The notes under the pieces: generated by a model | The model's database searches: none | What the model saw: only the letters and a program-made list of their open reading frames with translations | What the model was told of the DNA's origin: nothing | Part shown: piece after piece, positions 17,226 to 26,033 of the stretch | Layout: each line of letters starts with the position of its first letter | How positions within the stretch are numbered: position 1 is the first letter of the stretch | Program-made: the position numbers and the translations under genes | Assembly: GCA_043814315.1 (NCBI GenBank) | Contig: JBDRKE010000016.1 | Location: forward strand, 1 to 61,104 | Reading direction: 5' to 3' | Length of the DNA stretch: 61,104 nucleotides | From: JBDRKE01 sp043814315 | Lineage (GTDB): Bacteria > Omnitrophota > Gorgyraeia > Gygaellales > Profunditerraquicolaceae

Positions 17226-18490
17226 TGTTTCACCTCGCTTAACTCCACGCCCACCTGACTTTCCAAATCCGCCAGATTCATGTGATATACCACCAAAGCC
17301 TTATAATAATCCATCCTCGCATCAATGAGCATCCTTTCGCTGTCCAGTAACATCATAACATCGCCTTGGCCTGCGCGATAAGAAGAAAGCAAAGACTCAA
17401 TAGAGCTCTTCAAAAGGGGTATCTGATTATTCTTATACAGATTTATTTTGTTCACGGAGATAGCCGTTCTTGTCATGAGATCTTTGGTTTCAGCCAGCGC
17501 CTTATTCTTCATGGCCTGATAAGCGGCTTGTGCCTGTTCCAGGTTAGCTATGGCTTCTTTGACTTCGTAGCGCTGTTTAGACCAAAACCACAACGGAGCC
17601 GTAAAAGACAACATCAAATCCCAGGGGCCTATGGCGCCCGCCGTGATCCCCCGCATGGCTATGCCGGCCATTAAATCCGGAAAGAAACTTTTTTTTGCCA
17701 GGGATTTTGCATATTTATTTCTTTCTATCGCATAAGAAAAGATGAGCAAGCCCGGTTGATTTTCCAGAGTCATCTTGTACAGTGAGGCTATGTCCATGGC
17801 CAATAATGCGGCGCCTTCTTCTAAAAAAGGCCTTCCTAAAGTGTTTTCGGGCGGCCTGTTTAATAAACTGTTGAGCCGCGTTTCTTTGGCGCCCTTTTCC
17901 TGCCTTAGATTGACGATATCATTGCTAAGCTTGGCGATTTCAAGGTCTATTTTAATGATATCTTCCTGAGCGATCTCACCCACAATATATTTGGCTTCGG
18001 CTATCTTTGCGGCGTTCTCTAGATACCTGAGGCCTTCCTCCTTCAGTTCTATTTCTTTATAATTCATAAATAAAACATAATAGGCGTTCTTTACCTCGTT
18101 GGTAATTTCCAACTCCTTGTCCTTGTATTCAGCGGCAAACATCTGCGATTCTACAAGCGCGATTTTTCCTTTTAAGGGCAACTTCCCGAACCAGGGGAGC
18201 ATTTGGGACAGAGAAAGCATCCTTTCCATGGCCGGCGATGAATCCAAATTCAAAGGATTACCTTTGGCCCTCTGAAAATTCAGCCCGATCACAGGGTCCT
18301 CCAAAGACCTCGCCTGGGGGATGCGCGCCTTGGCCGCTTCATAGCGTTTTCTTGCCGCCAGGATCTCGGGATTATTCTTCTTGGCTTCCTCAATAAGCGG
18401 ATTCAAAAAGAGAGGCTCTTGAGAATACAATAAGTGGCTATTAAGAAATATTGAAAAAAGGCCTAAAAATATTACGACTATTTTTTTCAT
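17222..18490 (-). CDS. cusC: TolC-type outer membrane efflux protein, CusC type
   Basis: The 422-residue protein has a signal peptide (1-23) and two outer-membrane-efflux repeats rich in coiled-coil helices, the usual TolC architecture. A Pro-rich NPLIEEAKKNNPEI segment near the mature start is typical of metal-pump TolC proteins. As the first structural gene after csoR it supplies the outer-membrane channel of the tripartite CusCBA pump. No lipobox Cys is seen, unlike E. coli CusC. Confidence 0.87.
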   Translation of the reverse strand: MKKIVVIFLGLFSIFLNSHLLYSQEPLFLNPLIEEAKKNNPEILAARKRYEAAKARIPQARSLEDPVIGLNFQRAKGNPLNLDSSPAMERMLSLSQMLPWFGKLPLKGKIALVESQMFAAEYKDKELEITNEVKNAYYVLFMNYKEIELKEEGLRYLENAAKIAEAKYIVGEIAQEDIIKIDLEIAKLSNDIVNLRQEKGAKETRLNSLLNRPPENTLGRPFLEEGAALLAMDIASLYKMTLENQPGLLIFSYAIERNKYAKSLAKKSFFPDLMAGIAMRGITAGAIGPWDLMLSFTAPLWFWSKQRYEVKEAIANLEQAQAAYQAMKNKALAETKDLMTRTAISVNKINLYKNNQIPLLKSSIESLLSSYRAGQGDVMMLLDSERMLIDARMDYYKALVVYHMNLADLESQVGVELSEVKQ

Positions 18491-18506
18491 CGCCTCTCTG
18501 GCTCTT

Positions 18507-18791
18507 TTAACTCAAATTATGCAGATTCTTTATGACTCTCATGATCTCGTTAATCTTTTCTATTTTCTTGTTTTTTGACTTGTTTAAGAAAGCATCCATA
18601 GCGCAATGCTCGATATGCTTAACAAAAATCTTTTCTCCTACCCGGTATAAGGCATGGATGGCGGCATGAATCTGAATAATAATGTCTATGCAATACGCTT
18701 CATCTTCAACCATCCCCTGGATGCCTTTGACCTGGCCCTCTATCCTCTTTAACGCAACGAGGCTCTCCCTATGTGTCGTTTTCCGCTTCAC
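18507..18791 (-). CDS. csoR: CsoR-type copper-sensing repressor
   Basis: The 94-residue all-helical protein belongs to the CsoR/RcnR/FrmR group. The Cu(I) ligands of CsoR can be placed at Cys34, His59 and Cys63 (HIEHC), a Cys-His-Cys set that fits copper sensing rather than nickel or formaldehyde. It heads the cusCBA operon, 16 bases before cusC. A perfect palindromic G/C operator lies upstream. It should repress the operon until Cu(I) binds. Confidence 0.88.
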   Translation of the reverse strand: MKRKTTHRESLVALKRIEGQVKGIQGMVEDEAYCIDIIIQIHAAIHALYRVGEKIFVKHIEHCAMDAFLNKSKNKKIEKINEIMRVIKNLHNLS

Positions 18792-18864
18792 TTTTCACCT
18801 CTTACTTTAAAAAAAGTACTTAGTCAACAAAGTAAGTCCATCCTCTTCTCCTGATTATAGTCTA

Positions 18865-18885
18865 ACATACCCCCTGGGGGTATGT
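18865..18885 (-). promoter_or_regulatory. CsoR operator palindrome
   Basis: ACATACCCCC and GGGGGTATGT form a perfect 10-base inverted repeat around one T, the classic CsoR operator pattern. On the minus strand a perfect TTGACA overlaps one edge and a TATAAT lies beyond the other. Those two are 23 bases apart, too far for a standard promoter, so the exact promoter is uncertain. The site lies 74 bases ahead of csoR. Confidence 0.82.
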
Positions 18886-18897
18886 CAAGTTTTTTTT

Positions 18898-19000
18898 GAG
18901 AGCGCTTAAAAATTCTTAAAAACTATATCAGCGCTCTCTGATTACACAGATTATTTAAGATTACAAAGATTATCTCGTAGCAGATTTAATCTGTGTAATC
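18898..19000. repeat. GAGAGCGCT inverted repeat element, copy 1
   Basis: GAGAGCGCT and AGCGCTCTC form a 9-base stem around an A/T-rich loop of about 30 bases. This is followed by GATTACACAGATT and, at the far end, its inverse AATCTGTGTAATC. The first 74 bases are repeated almost exactly at 26034-26107. The element sits between csoR's operator and the amidase gene. Confidence 0.62.
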
Positions 19001-19025
19001 GGATGCCTGACACCGAGGGGGTATT

Positions 19026-19778
19026 TTATCTTAGGCGGTTTTTGAATTCACTCCAGGGAAAATAATTACCGGGGCATTCGGTCCTGGCTCCCGGCACCTG
19101 GCCGTGGCCCAGGATGCATTTGTCGGGAATCCTGTAGTATTTCTTGAGGGTATTGACAAGATAGACCAGGGAATCCATCTGGTTGCGTGAGACCCTTTCC
19201 TTGCTGAAGTTACCGACCAGGCAGATACCTATGCCTTTATGATTCATGCCGGCGGCCTTGCAGTGGGCACCGTCCTGCTGTTTGATCCAGCGCGGCGAAC
19301 TCTCTATCTGACCGTCAACTTTACTGGAACTGCCATTATCAATTACAAAGTGATAACCCAACCCGGCAAAACCGCGCCGGGAATGCAGATTATTTAAGGA
19401 AAGCGCGTCCCCGTCGTCCGTTGCGCTATGATGAATGATGATATACTTCCATTTATTGGAACGATATAGAGTGATAACCGGTTTTATGGGTGCGGCGCGG
19501 GGAATAACCAAACGCTGCCCCATTTCTAGTTCTTTGGGCCTGGCGATATTATTGGCCCGCATAATATCCGCTACTTTGACATCGTACATCTTGCCGATAC
19601 GCCAAAACGTCTCTCCCGGGGCCACCGTGTGAAAAACGTCATGGCGCACGATGGGCCCCGTAGGCACCGGATAAGCTTCTTTTACCACAGGGGCCGGAGC
19701 CTGGATAGGGGTTGTGGCGCAGGAACTTAATATCAGAGCCAAGCCTAAAATGAGTATCCAATAAACATATCTTTTCAT
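19026..19778 (-). CDS. LysM lipoprotein N-acetylmuramoyl-L-alanine amidase
   Basis: Starting at ATG 19778 (MKRYVYW) gives 250 residues with a lipobox LILSSC. A LysM domain (about 44-95) follows, then an Amidase_2/PGRP domain with zinc-site motifs IIHHSA and GHGQVPGARTECPG. It should cut the bond between N-acetylmuramic acid and L-Ala in peptidoglycan from a lipid anchor. A start 11 codons upstream is possible but would overlap the ABC ATPase gene and spoil the signal peptide. It follows an ABC importer operon with a seven-base gap. Confidence 0.85.
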   Translation of the reverse strand: MKRYVYWILILGLALILSSCATTPIQAPAPVVKEAYPVPTGPIVRHDVFHTVAPGETFWRIGKMYDVKVADIMRANNIARPKELEMGQRLVIPRAAPIKPVITLYRSNKWKYIIIHHSATDDGDALSLNNLHSRRGFAGLGYHFVIDNGSSSKVDGQIESSPRWIKQQDGAHCKAAGMNHKGIGICLVGNFSKERVSRNQMDSLVYLVNTLKKYYRIPDKCILGHGQVPGARTECPGNYFPWSEFKNRLR

Positions 19779-19785
19779 AACAAAC

Positions 19786-20856
19786 CTAAATCCTTTCTCC
19801 GCTTCTGCCAAATAAGTAAGACTTGGCCTCCTCTATGGCCAATCGCACCAAGCTCTGCGGAATAACCGGCTCATCTACTTTTATGTTAATCTCGATCTCA
19901 GGATGAATCTTGATACGAGCATAAGTGACCTCTGCAATAGTCTCGGTAAAGACAACCTCTCCTTTTATGCCTGAGCGCGGGTCTATTTTTGCAGCGCTGG
20001 GCCTGAAGCCAAAAAAGATCTCCTGATCCACATATTTTTCAAGAATCCCTTGAGAATCTCCAGGCGCATCAAGAACCAACTCCTCCCTTACCAACTTGAG
20101 GGTGTTCTCTGCCTTTTTGACCTTAAGCCTCAATATGTTCATCGGGGGCGTACCGATAAACCCTGCGACAAAAAGGTTTGCGGGATCACTGTAAAGAGCC
20201 AGAGGTGTGGAAACCTGCTGAACCATGCCTCCTTTTAGAACCACAACCATCTCTCCCAAAACAAGCGCCTCCACCTGATCATGAGTGACGTAGATTATCG
20301 TCTTATGAAGACGCTGATGCAGCCTGATGAATTCCGAACGCAATTCCATGCGCAGCCGCGCATCCAGGTTGGAGAGGGGTTCATCAAAAAGGAAAAGTTG
20401 CGGGTTACGTACAATCGCCCGGCCCGTTGCCACGCGCTGCCTTTCTCCTCCGGAGAGTTCTTTAGGAAACCTGCTTAGCTTATCCTCTATGTTCAGGCTC
20501 CGGCTGACATTCTCCACTTTAGCCTTTATCTCCTGTGTTCCTTCTCCTCTGAGACGCAGGCCAAAGGCAATATTTTCAAAAACCGAGAGATGCGGATAAA
20601 GCGCATAGCTTTGAAAAACCATGGCCATATTTCTTTTTTGCGGGGCCAAGCCTGTTATATCCTTGTCTTCCGAAAAAATCTTCCCCTCGGTTACCTCTTC
20701 CAATCCGGCAATCAGGTTAAGCAACGTCGATTTTCCGCAACCTGACGGCCCCAGAATCACACAGAAAGTCCCTTCTTCTATTGCCAGATTTATTTCTGAG
20801 AGCGCTTTTGTTTTTCCGAACACCTTGGAGACATTTTCCAGACGTAGCGCAGGCAT
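19786..20856 (-). CDS. Sugar-type ABC transporter ATPase (MalK/UgpC-like)
   Basis: The 356-residue ATPase has Walker A GPSGCGKST, signature LSGGERQR, Walker B LFLFDEPLSNLD and the H-loop THD. A C-terminal TOBE-like regulatory domain (about 240-350) marks it as the MalK/UgpC group. It powers the importer formed with the two permeases and the binding protein upstream. It begins six bases past the permease stop. Confidence 0.88.
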   Translation of the reverse strand: MPALRLENVSKVFGKTKALSEINLAIEEGTFCVILGPSGCGKSTLLNLIAGLEEVTEGKIFSEDKDITGLAPQKRNMAMVFQSYALYPHLSVFENIAFGLRLRGEGTQEIKAKVENVSRSLNIEDKLSRFPKELSGGERQRVATGRAIVRNPQLFLFDEPLSNLDARLRMELRSEFIRLHQRLHKTIIYVTHDQVEALVLGEMVVVLKGGMVQQVSTPLALYSDPANLFVAGFIGTPPMNILRLKVKKAENTLKLVREELVLDAPGDSQGILEKYVDQEIFFGFRPSAAKIDPRSGIKGEVVFTETIAEVTYARIKIHPEIEINIKVDEPVIPQSLVRLAIEEAKSYLFGRSGERI

Positions 20857-20862
20857 AGACCT

Positions 20863-21681
20863 TTAACCTTTTATGGCGCCGGTAAGATAATCCGGCTTTA
20901 TGTATTTCTGCAAGGCCAATGTCAGAATCAGGACTGGCAGAGTAATTATTACGGCATACGTGGCAGAAGAAAAAATATCGCCCCGCGAGATATAGTAATA
21001 CATCTTAAGCGGCATGGTGGGCTTTGCCAAAGACAGATACGAAGCATAGACGAATTCATCCCAGGAAAGCAGAAAAGAAAATATTCCCGCAACGCTTATG
21101 CCGCCAAGCGTCAAAGGCATCACCACTCTTATAAAGGCTTTGACGCGGGAAGCGCCGTCGATAAAAGCCTGCCTTTCTAGTTCTGCCGGAAAGGCACAGA
21201 ATACGCCGACTAAGATAAAACAACTGATGGGAAGGATTCTCACCAGGTGTGCCAGAATCAAGCCCAGCGTCGTATCAAAAAGGCCTATTTTGATAAAGGT
21301 TATCGAAATGGGAAGCGCGATGCTGACTTCGGGAATCATGCGCGTCATGAAAATGAGCAGCACCAGGGCATATCTGATTCTGAAATGAAACTTTGAGATC
21401 GCATAGGCAGCCGGAACGCAAATGAGCAGGCTCAAGACACTCGTCAGAAATGCCGTGATAACGCTTTTTAAAAGCGGAGAAAGTAACGCCTGGCCCGAAG
21501 AAAAAATATCCCTGAAATGCTCCAGTGTCATATGCCGGATAAGATAAGGGGGTCTTGGCACAAAGATATCCTGCGGCGCGCTTATCGAGATTTTAAACAA
21601 GATATAAAGCGGAAATAAAAGGAGCGCGACAAAGATGAAAACAAGAAACCAGAATGCCGCTTGTTTAATGACTCGATTCAT
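20863..21681 (-). CDS. ABC transporter permease (MalG-like)
   Basis: The 272-residue, six-span permease has the EAA coupling loop near residues 173-195, seen as AFIDGASRVKAFIRVVMP. This is the MalG/UgpE-type second subunit of carbohydrate importers. It overlaps the partner permease by four bases. The transported substrate cannot be read from sequence; a sugar or glycerol-phosphate-like compound is likely by family. Confidence 0.86.
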   Translation of the reverse strand: MNRVIKQAAFWFLVFIFVALLLFPLYILFKISISAPQDIFVPRPPYLIRHMTLEHFRDIFSSGQALLSPLLKSVITAFLTSVLSLLICVPAAYAISKFHFRIRYALVLLIFMTRMIPEVSIALPISITFIKIGLFDTTLGLILAHLVRILPISCFILVGVFCAFPAELERQAFIDGASRVKAFIRVVMPLTLGGISVAGIFSFLLSWDEFVYASYLSLAKPTMPLKMYYYISRGDIFSSATYAVIITLPVLILTLALQKYIKPDYLTGAIKG

Positions 21682-22550
21682 GCGATAACCATCCCTCTCT
21701 TCCCCGCGACCCTGATGTAAATAAACACGGCTGCAAGAATCATAACCAGCAATATAACAGAACTGGCTGCAGACGTATAGGGATTATTAAACTCAGCATA
21801 TTCCAAATAGGCGTACGTGCCGATGACCTTCAGATTCTGGCCCATCAGGATTAAAGGAAGAGCAAAGATCCTGAAAGCATCTATCCCGCGGATAATCACG
21901 GCCGCCGTTATGGAAGGCATAAGCAAGGGAAGCGTTATTCTTCTAAAGATATAAAAAGTCCCTGCGCCATCCATGCGGGCTGCTTTGTAGAGCGAAGGAT
22001 CTATGGATTGAAGGCCGGCCAGAAGTATCAACATCACAATAGGGGTCACCTTCCAGGTATCCGCGAGGCTGACCATCATTAAAGACTTAAGGCCTCCTGA
22101 CATCCAGTAGATGGAGGATTGTATCAGGCCCGCATCCTCCAGTATGCGGTTGATCCAGCCGGAATTTGAAAAAAGATATCCCATGATCACGCCGACAACG
22201 GCCGTAGGGATAGCCAGCGGCAAAATAAATATCACCCGCAAAAAACGCAAAACCCTGGAAGTTTTAGAGAAAATCAAAGCCAATACAAGCCCCAACCCCA
22301 CCTCTAACATAAGACTGACCCCCGCAATAATCAAGGTATTGAAAAATGCATCCCTGAACGCCTTCTGGCTGAGAAGCTCACTATAGTGCGTAAGGGAAAG
22401 TTGAGCGTTCCCGCCCAAAGAGGCTGGGGCTTGAAAACTTAAAGTGATAACGCTTATAATCGGCACCAGCGTCAAAAACAAAAGAAAAATAATCAGCGGC
22501 AGAAGACATAGCACCTCGAAATAATATTTTTTTATAGCCCTATTCATCAT
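21678..22550 (-). CDS. ABC transporter permease (MalF-like)
   Basis: The 290-residue permease has six predicted spans and an EAA loop seen as AARMDGAGTFYIFRRITLP near residue 190. It is a short MalF/UgpA-type subunit without the large periplasmic loop of E. coli MalF. It overlaps the binding-protein gene by 11 bases and the second permease by four, so the four importer genes form one tight operon. Confidence 0.86.
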   Translation of the reverse strand: MMNRAIKKYYFEVLCLLPLIIFLLFLTLVPIISVITLSFQAPASLGGNAQLSLTHYSELLSQKAFRDAFFNTLIIAGVSLMLEVGLGLVLALIFSKTSRVLRFLRVIFILPLAIPTAVVGVIMGYLFSNSGWINRILEDAGLIQSSIYWMSGGLKSLMMVSLADTWKVTPIVMLILLAGLQSIDPSLYKAARMDGAGTFYIFRRITLPLLMPSITAAVIIRGIDAFRIFALPLILMGQNLKVIGTYAYLEYAEFNNPYTSAASSVILLVMILAAVFIYIRVAGKRGMVIA

Positions 22551-23778
22551 AAAGAGATTTTTCTTTTCTTAGTTTCTCCTTGTAAATTTTAAGCGTTTCT
22601 TCAACCGGCGCTTTTTCAATGACGATTTCTCTGAAGGCCTCTGAAATATATTTTGCATACGCCGGCCACCAGGTGGCATTTTTTCTGAAAACACCGTGGC
22701 GAAGCGCTTCCTGCACAGCTTCAAAATACGGTTTTTGCCAAGTTTCTACTTGCGCGACCACATCTTCTCTTATGGAAGGCCAACCCAGTTCAGAAAGTAA
22801 AATCTCCTGCACGTCTTTGGACTGCACATAACGAATGAATTCAAGAGCCAGTGTTTTTTGCCGGCTGTTTTTAGGGATTCCAAAACAATCCCCTCCGATC
22901 ACATGATATTCTCCCTGGGGCCCGGCCCAGCCGCTGTAGGTTTTGATAAAGGGAAGCTGATACTCTTGAATCAGGATCGCGATCCCAAACGGCCAGTTCT
23001 GGGCAAGATAAGCCTGCTGCTGGCCGAGGATCTCATTGGTCGTGTCCCACTTAGCCCGACGGGATTCTTCTGATACGTACGGCCAGAGCTCCTGCAGAAA
23101 TTTAAAGGCTGCTATGCAGCCTGCGTCATCAAAATGATACGGATCCCCTCCTGCCTGAAGCACAAATTCATAAATTTGAGTTGCCGTAGGATTTCCGCCA
23201 AAGGCCTTTAAGAGAACCCGGCCCTCGCCCTCCTGTTCTTTGAATTTCCTGGCGACATCTAAAAGCTCCTCCCATGTCGCGGGAATTTGTAAGTTGTATT
23301 TTTCAAAGGCTTCGCTATTGTAATAAACAATCTGGACATTGGGCCGAAAAGGCATAAACATCAGTCTTGCGTTAAACTTGCATGATGTTACAAGATTAGG
23401 CAGGGTCTGTTGAGGTATCCGGGATTCGTATTCTGAAAGGTCTAAAACCAAACCTTTATTAATGAGAAGAGCCAGGCTCATATTGTCCTGGGCAAAAAGG
23501 TCTATCTTCTGTTTACCGGCAGCCTCCAATGCCTCAAGCTTTGTGGCGAGCTGGCCTGATTCAATCTGATACGCATGAATCTTTACATTGTGCTCTTTTT
23601 CAAAAGGCGGGAATATTCTCTCACGAAAGACCTTCCACTCATGTTCTGCGAGGCTCATGGTGAGAGTGAGGGTGCACAACTCTTTCGACTGGCTACAGCC
23701 GGCCAGGCATATGGTAAGAACGAAAATCAAGCCGCACTTAAGCCATTTGTTAACTGAAAATTGAAGCTTAAATTTCAT
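22540..23778 (-). CDS. ABC transporter substrate-binding lipoprotein
   Basis: The 412-residue extracellular solute-binding protein (family 1 type) has a lipobox LAGC near residues 25-28, so it is anchored in a membrane by lipid. The two-lobed fold is suggested by PNVQIVYYNSEAFEKY near residues 145-160 and conserved C-terminal helices. It is the first gene of the importer operon. The ligand is unknown; a sugar or oligosaccharide is usual for the group. Confidence 0.84.
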   Translation of the reverse strand: MKFKLQFSVNKWLKCGLIFVLTICLAGCSQSKELCTLTLTMSLAEHEWKVFRERIFPPFEKEHNVKIHAYQIESGQLATKLEALEAAGKQKIDLFAQDNMSLALLINKGLVLDLSEYESRIPQQTLPNLVTSCKFNARLMFMPFRPNVQIVYYNSEAFEKYNLQIPATWEELLDVARKFKEQEGEGRVLLKAFGGNPTATQIYEFVLQAGGDPYHFDDAGCIAAFKFLQELWPYVSEESRRAKWDTTNEILGQQQAYLAQNWPFGIAILIQEYQLPFIKTYSGWAGPQGEYHVIGGDCFGIPKNSRQKTLALEFIRYVQSKDVQEILLSELGWPSIREDVVAQVETWQKPYFEAVQEALRHGVFRKNATWWPAYAKYISEAFREIVIEKAPVEETLKIYKEKLRKEKSLYDE

Positions 23779-23826
23779 TAATTCCTATTATATACAAGAC
23801 CTGCTTAAATTCAAAGGAAATTAAGT

Positions 23827-23872
23827 AAATGGGGCCATCATTATTTTTGAAAAAATAAAGCTGGCCCCATTT
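23827..23872 (-). terminator. Hairpin terminator after hflKC
   Basis: AAATGGGGCCA and TGGCCCCATTT form a perfect 11-base stem around a loop of about 24 bases. On the minus strand it follows the hflC stop by some 20 bases and closes the hflKC unit ahead of the ABC importer operon. The T-run after the stem is short and interrupted, so it may act in both directions. Confidence 0.6.
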
Positions 23873-23889
23873 TTAAGAAACGCAAAGTA

Positions 23890-24843
23890 TTACTTTAGTG
23901 TCTTAAGGAACTTATAGTAGTCGCTATCTGTCGTCAGAATGACGGTAGATTTATCGTCAATGGTATTCATGTAGCTTTCCATCGTCTTCAGGAAAGCATA
24001 GAATTCGGGATCCTGACTATAGGCCTGGCCGTAGATGCTGACTGCCTCGGCATCTGCCTTACCGGTAATGATCTGGGCTTTGCGGTATGCCTCAGAGGTG
24101 ATTTGCTTCAATTCCTTGGCTACCTGGCCCTGAATCTCCGCGGATTTACCCTGGCCTTCGGAGCGGTATTTCTCTGCGGCGCGCTTACGTTCGGAGATCA
24201 TGCGGTCATAGACTTTATTACGCACATCTTCTATGTAATTGACGCGTTTGATGCGCACATCTATAATCTCAATCCCGTATTGAGGAGCCAGGGACTTGGC
24301 CCTCTCCAATATGGCGCGCGTCAGCTTATGTCTTCCTACCGCAATGCGCTCCAGCGCCTCCTCCGTAACGATCACATCCTCCCCCTCTTCCTTTTCCTCT
24401 AAGATACGGTTGGTATTTCTTACGGTTTCAACCAGCAGATGACTGGTTACCGCATCTCTGGTCGCAGAATTGATGATATCATCCAGCCGGCTCTGGGCTC
24501 CGAGCTCATTACCCATGGACTGCAAGAACTTGAGGGCATCCGTTATCTTCCAGCGCGCCATAGTATCCACCCAGATATATTTCTTATCCTTAGTGGGAAT
24601 CTGGTTGGGGTCTCCGTCCCAGTCCAGAAGCCTCTTTTCAAAAAAGTGCGCCTGTTGGATGAACGGTGTTTTAAAATGCAATCCGGCTGACGCAAGCGTC
24701 CCACCTACGGGTTTACCGAATTGGGTGATCACCACCTGCTGTGTTTCATCAATGATAAACAGCGTTCCGCTGACAAGGGCCAGCAAGATCAGTGTGATGA
24801 ATGCGATAACGATTCCTGCTACGATTGACCATTTACCTTTCAT
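23890..24843 (-). CDS. hflC: HflC-like SPFH membrane protein
   Basis: The 317-residue protein has one N-terminal membrane span (about 10-32), an SPFH/band 7 domain (about 30-200) and a long C-terminal coiled coil (about 200-280). An early VITQFGKPVG segment is typical of HflC. HflK and HflC form a large cage around the FtsH protease in the inner membrane and control its access to substrates. It starts two bases after hflK stops. Confidence 0.88.
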   Translation of the reverse strand: MKGKWSIVAGIVIAFITLILLALVSGTLFIIDETQQVVITQFGKPVGGTLASAGLHFKTPFIQQAHFFEKRLLDWDGDPNQIPTKDKKYIWVDTMARWKITDALKFLQSMGNELGAQSRLDDIINSATRDAVTSHLLVETVRNTNRILEEKEEGEDVIVTEEALERIAVGRHKLTRAILERAKSLAPQYGIEIIDVRIKRVNYIEDVRNKVYDRMISERKRAAEKYRSEGQGKSAEIQGQVAKELKQITSEAYRKAQIITGKADAEAVSIYGQAYSQDPEFYAFLKTMESYMNTIDDKSTVILTTDSDYYKFLKTLK

Positions 24844-24845
24844 CT

Positions 24846-25838
24846 TTATTCGCCCCCTTTCTGGCCGATCTTAAGCAGCGGCAAGATCGAAGATTCTCTC
24901 GGATCAAGAATATACTTCTCTTTGGCCTTGGGAAGAACGTTGGTTAATGTCTCCAAATACAATCTCTTTTTGGTGATTTCAGGAGCTTTTTTATACTCCG
25001 CAAGCGTTGCCAGGAATCTCTCGGATTCTCCTTTGGCGCGGTTGACCTTATCCAGGGCATAGCCTTCTGCTTCGCGTATCGTCTTTTCCGCTGTACCTCT
25101 GGCTTTGGGTATGACTTTATTGTAAGCCTCCCAGGCCTGATTGATCAGCTTTTCTCTTTCCTGCTTGGCTTCATTCACTTCATTAAAGGCAGGCTTGACT
25201 TTTTCAGGAGGGTTGACATCCAACAGTTTCACCGTCACAATGTGCACGCCTGTCTGATACTCATCCAAAACCTTCTGCATCTCCTGCTGGGCCAAATGGT
25301 CAACCTCTTCCCTCTTTGTGGTCAAGACCGAATCCACGCTGTAATCCCCCACAAAGCGGCGCATCACCACCTCTGAGATATCCCGGATATTATCCCGCGG
25401 GTCACGCACGGCAAAAAGCAATTTGACCGGGTCTTTTATCTTGAATTGCACAATCCAGCGCACATCCAGAATATTAAGATCCCCGGTCAACATCATGGAT
25501 TCATCCACATAACTTCCAGAATAGTCCCGGCGCTGGCCAGGCACGGAGGTCCTGGTGCCGAAGTCTTCCTTGAAGATCTTCTCGACTTTTATCGGGGTGA
25601 CCCTGTCAATGCCGAAAGGAATCTTCGCATGCAGGCCGGGTGAGCTCTGTCCTATGTATTTTCCGAATCTCTGAATGACACCTACCTCATCAGGGCCAAT
25701 AGAATAGATAACGCCCCTTAAGCCTATGAGGAGAAAGAACCCCAGGATAATCCAGGGAAACATCCTCTTATACCTGCCAAATTTTTTCTTTCCTACATCA
25801 ATAATTTCCTCGGGACTGGGAACATTCTGCCATTCCAT
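24846..25838 (-). CDS. hflK: HflK-like SPFH membrane protein
   Basis: With the start at ATG 25838 (MEWQNVPS), preceded by AAAGGAG, the protein has 330 residues. A membrane span lies near 28-45, then an SPFH domain with GVIQRFGKYI, then a coiled-coil C-terminal third. It partners with HflC around FtsH. A possible start 17 codons earlier would fall close to the leader terminator and is unlikely. Expression appears to be controlled by a structured leader (25884-26022) with a terminator and a competing antiterminator. Confidence 0.88.
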   Translation of the reverse strand: MEWQNVPSPEEIIDVGKKKFGRYKRMFPWIILGFFLLIGLRGVIYSIGPDEVGVIQRFGKYIGQSSPGLHAKIPFGIDRVTPIKVEKIFKEDFGTRTSVPGQRRDYSGSYVDESMMLTGDLNILDVRWIVQFKIKDPVKLLFAVRDPRDNIRDISEVVMRRFVGDYSVDSVLTTKREEVDHLAQQEMQKVLDEYQTGVHIVTVKLLDVNPPEKVKPAFNEVNEAKQEREKLINQAWEAYNKVIPKARGTAEKTIREAEGYALDKVNRAKGESERFLATLAEYKKAPEITKKRLYLETLTNVLPKAKEKYILDPRESSILPLLKIGQKGGE

Positions 25839-25883
25839 AAAGCGTCTCCTTTCCTTGGGGCGGCACTTTAGTGACGCCCTATA

Positions 25884-25987
25884 AAACAAAAAGCCGACAC
25901 CTGCTTATTTATGCAGATGGCGGCCCGACCATCCGTGTTACCCTTCAGAAAAAAATCTTTCCGAACCCAAACATATTACATAACCCA
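25884..25987 (-). promoter_or_regulatory. hflKC leader: candidate riboswitch with attenuator
   Basis: The leader ends in a terminator: GCCGCCATCTGC pairs with GCAGGTGTCGGC (10 of 12 positions, 25893-25924) around an A/T loop and is followed by CTTTTTG. Upstream, CGGATGG (25929-25935) pairs with CCATCTG (25914-25920) over seven positions. That would take part of the terminator's 5' arm, as an antiterminator does. The loop TCGGGCCG is G/C-rich. A third stem, TTCGGAAAGA with TCTGAA, lies nearer the 5' end. The design matches a ligand- or protein-sensing leader, but I cannot name the class. Confidence 0.6.
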
Positions 25988-25993
25988 TCAATT

Positions 25994-26022
25994 ACTATAA
26001 TAAGTTTTGGGCTTCTTGTCAA
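25994..26022 (-). promoter_or_regulatory. Sigma-70-type promoter of hflKC
   Basis: TTGACA (26022-26017) and TATAGT (25999-25994) are separated by exactly 17 bases on the minus strand. The expected transcript start lies near 25987, giving an untranslated leader of about 150 bases before hflK. Confidence 0.75.
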
Positions 26023-26033
26023 GCACAATCGGT

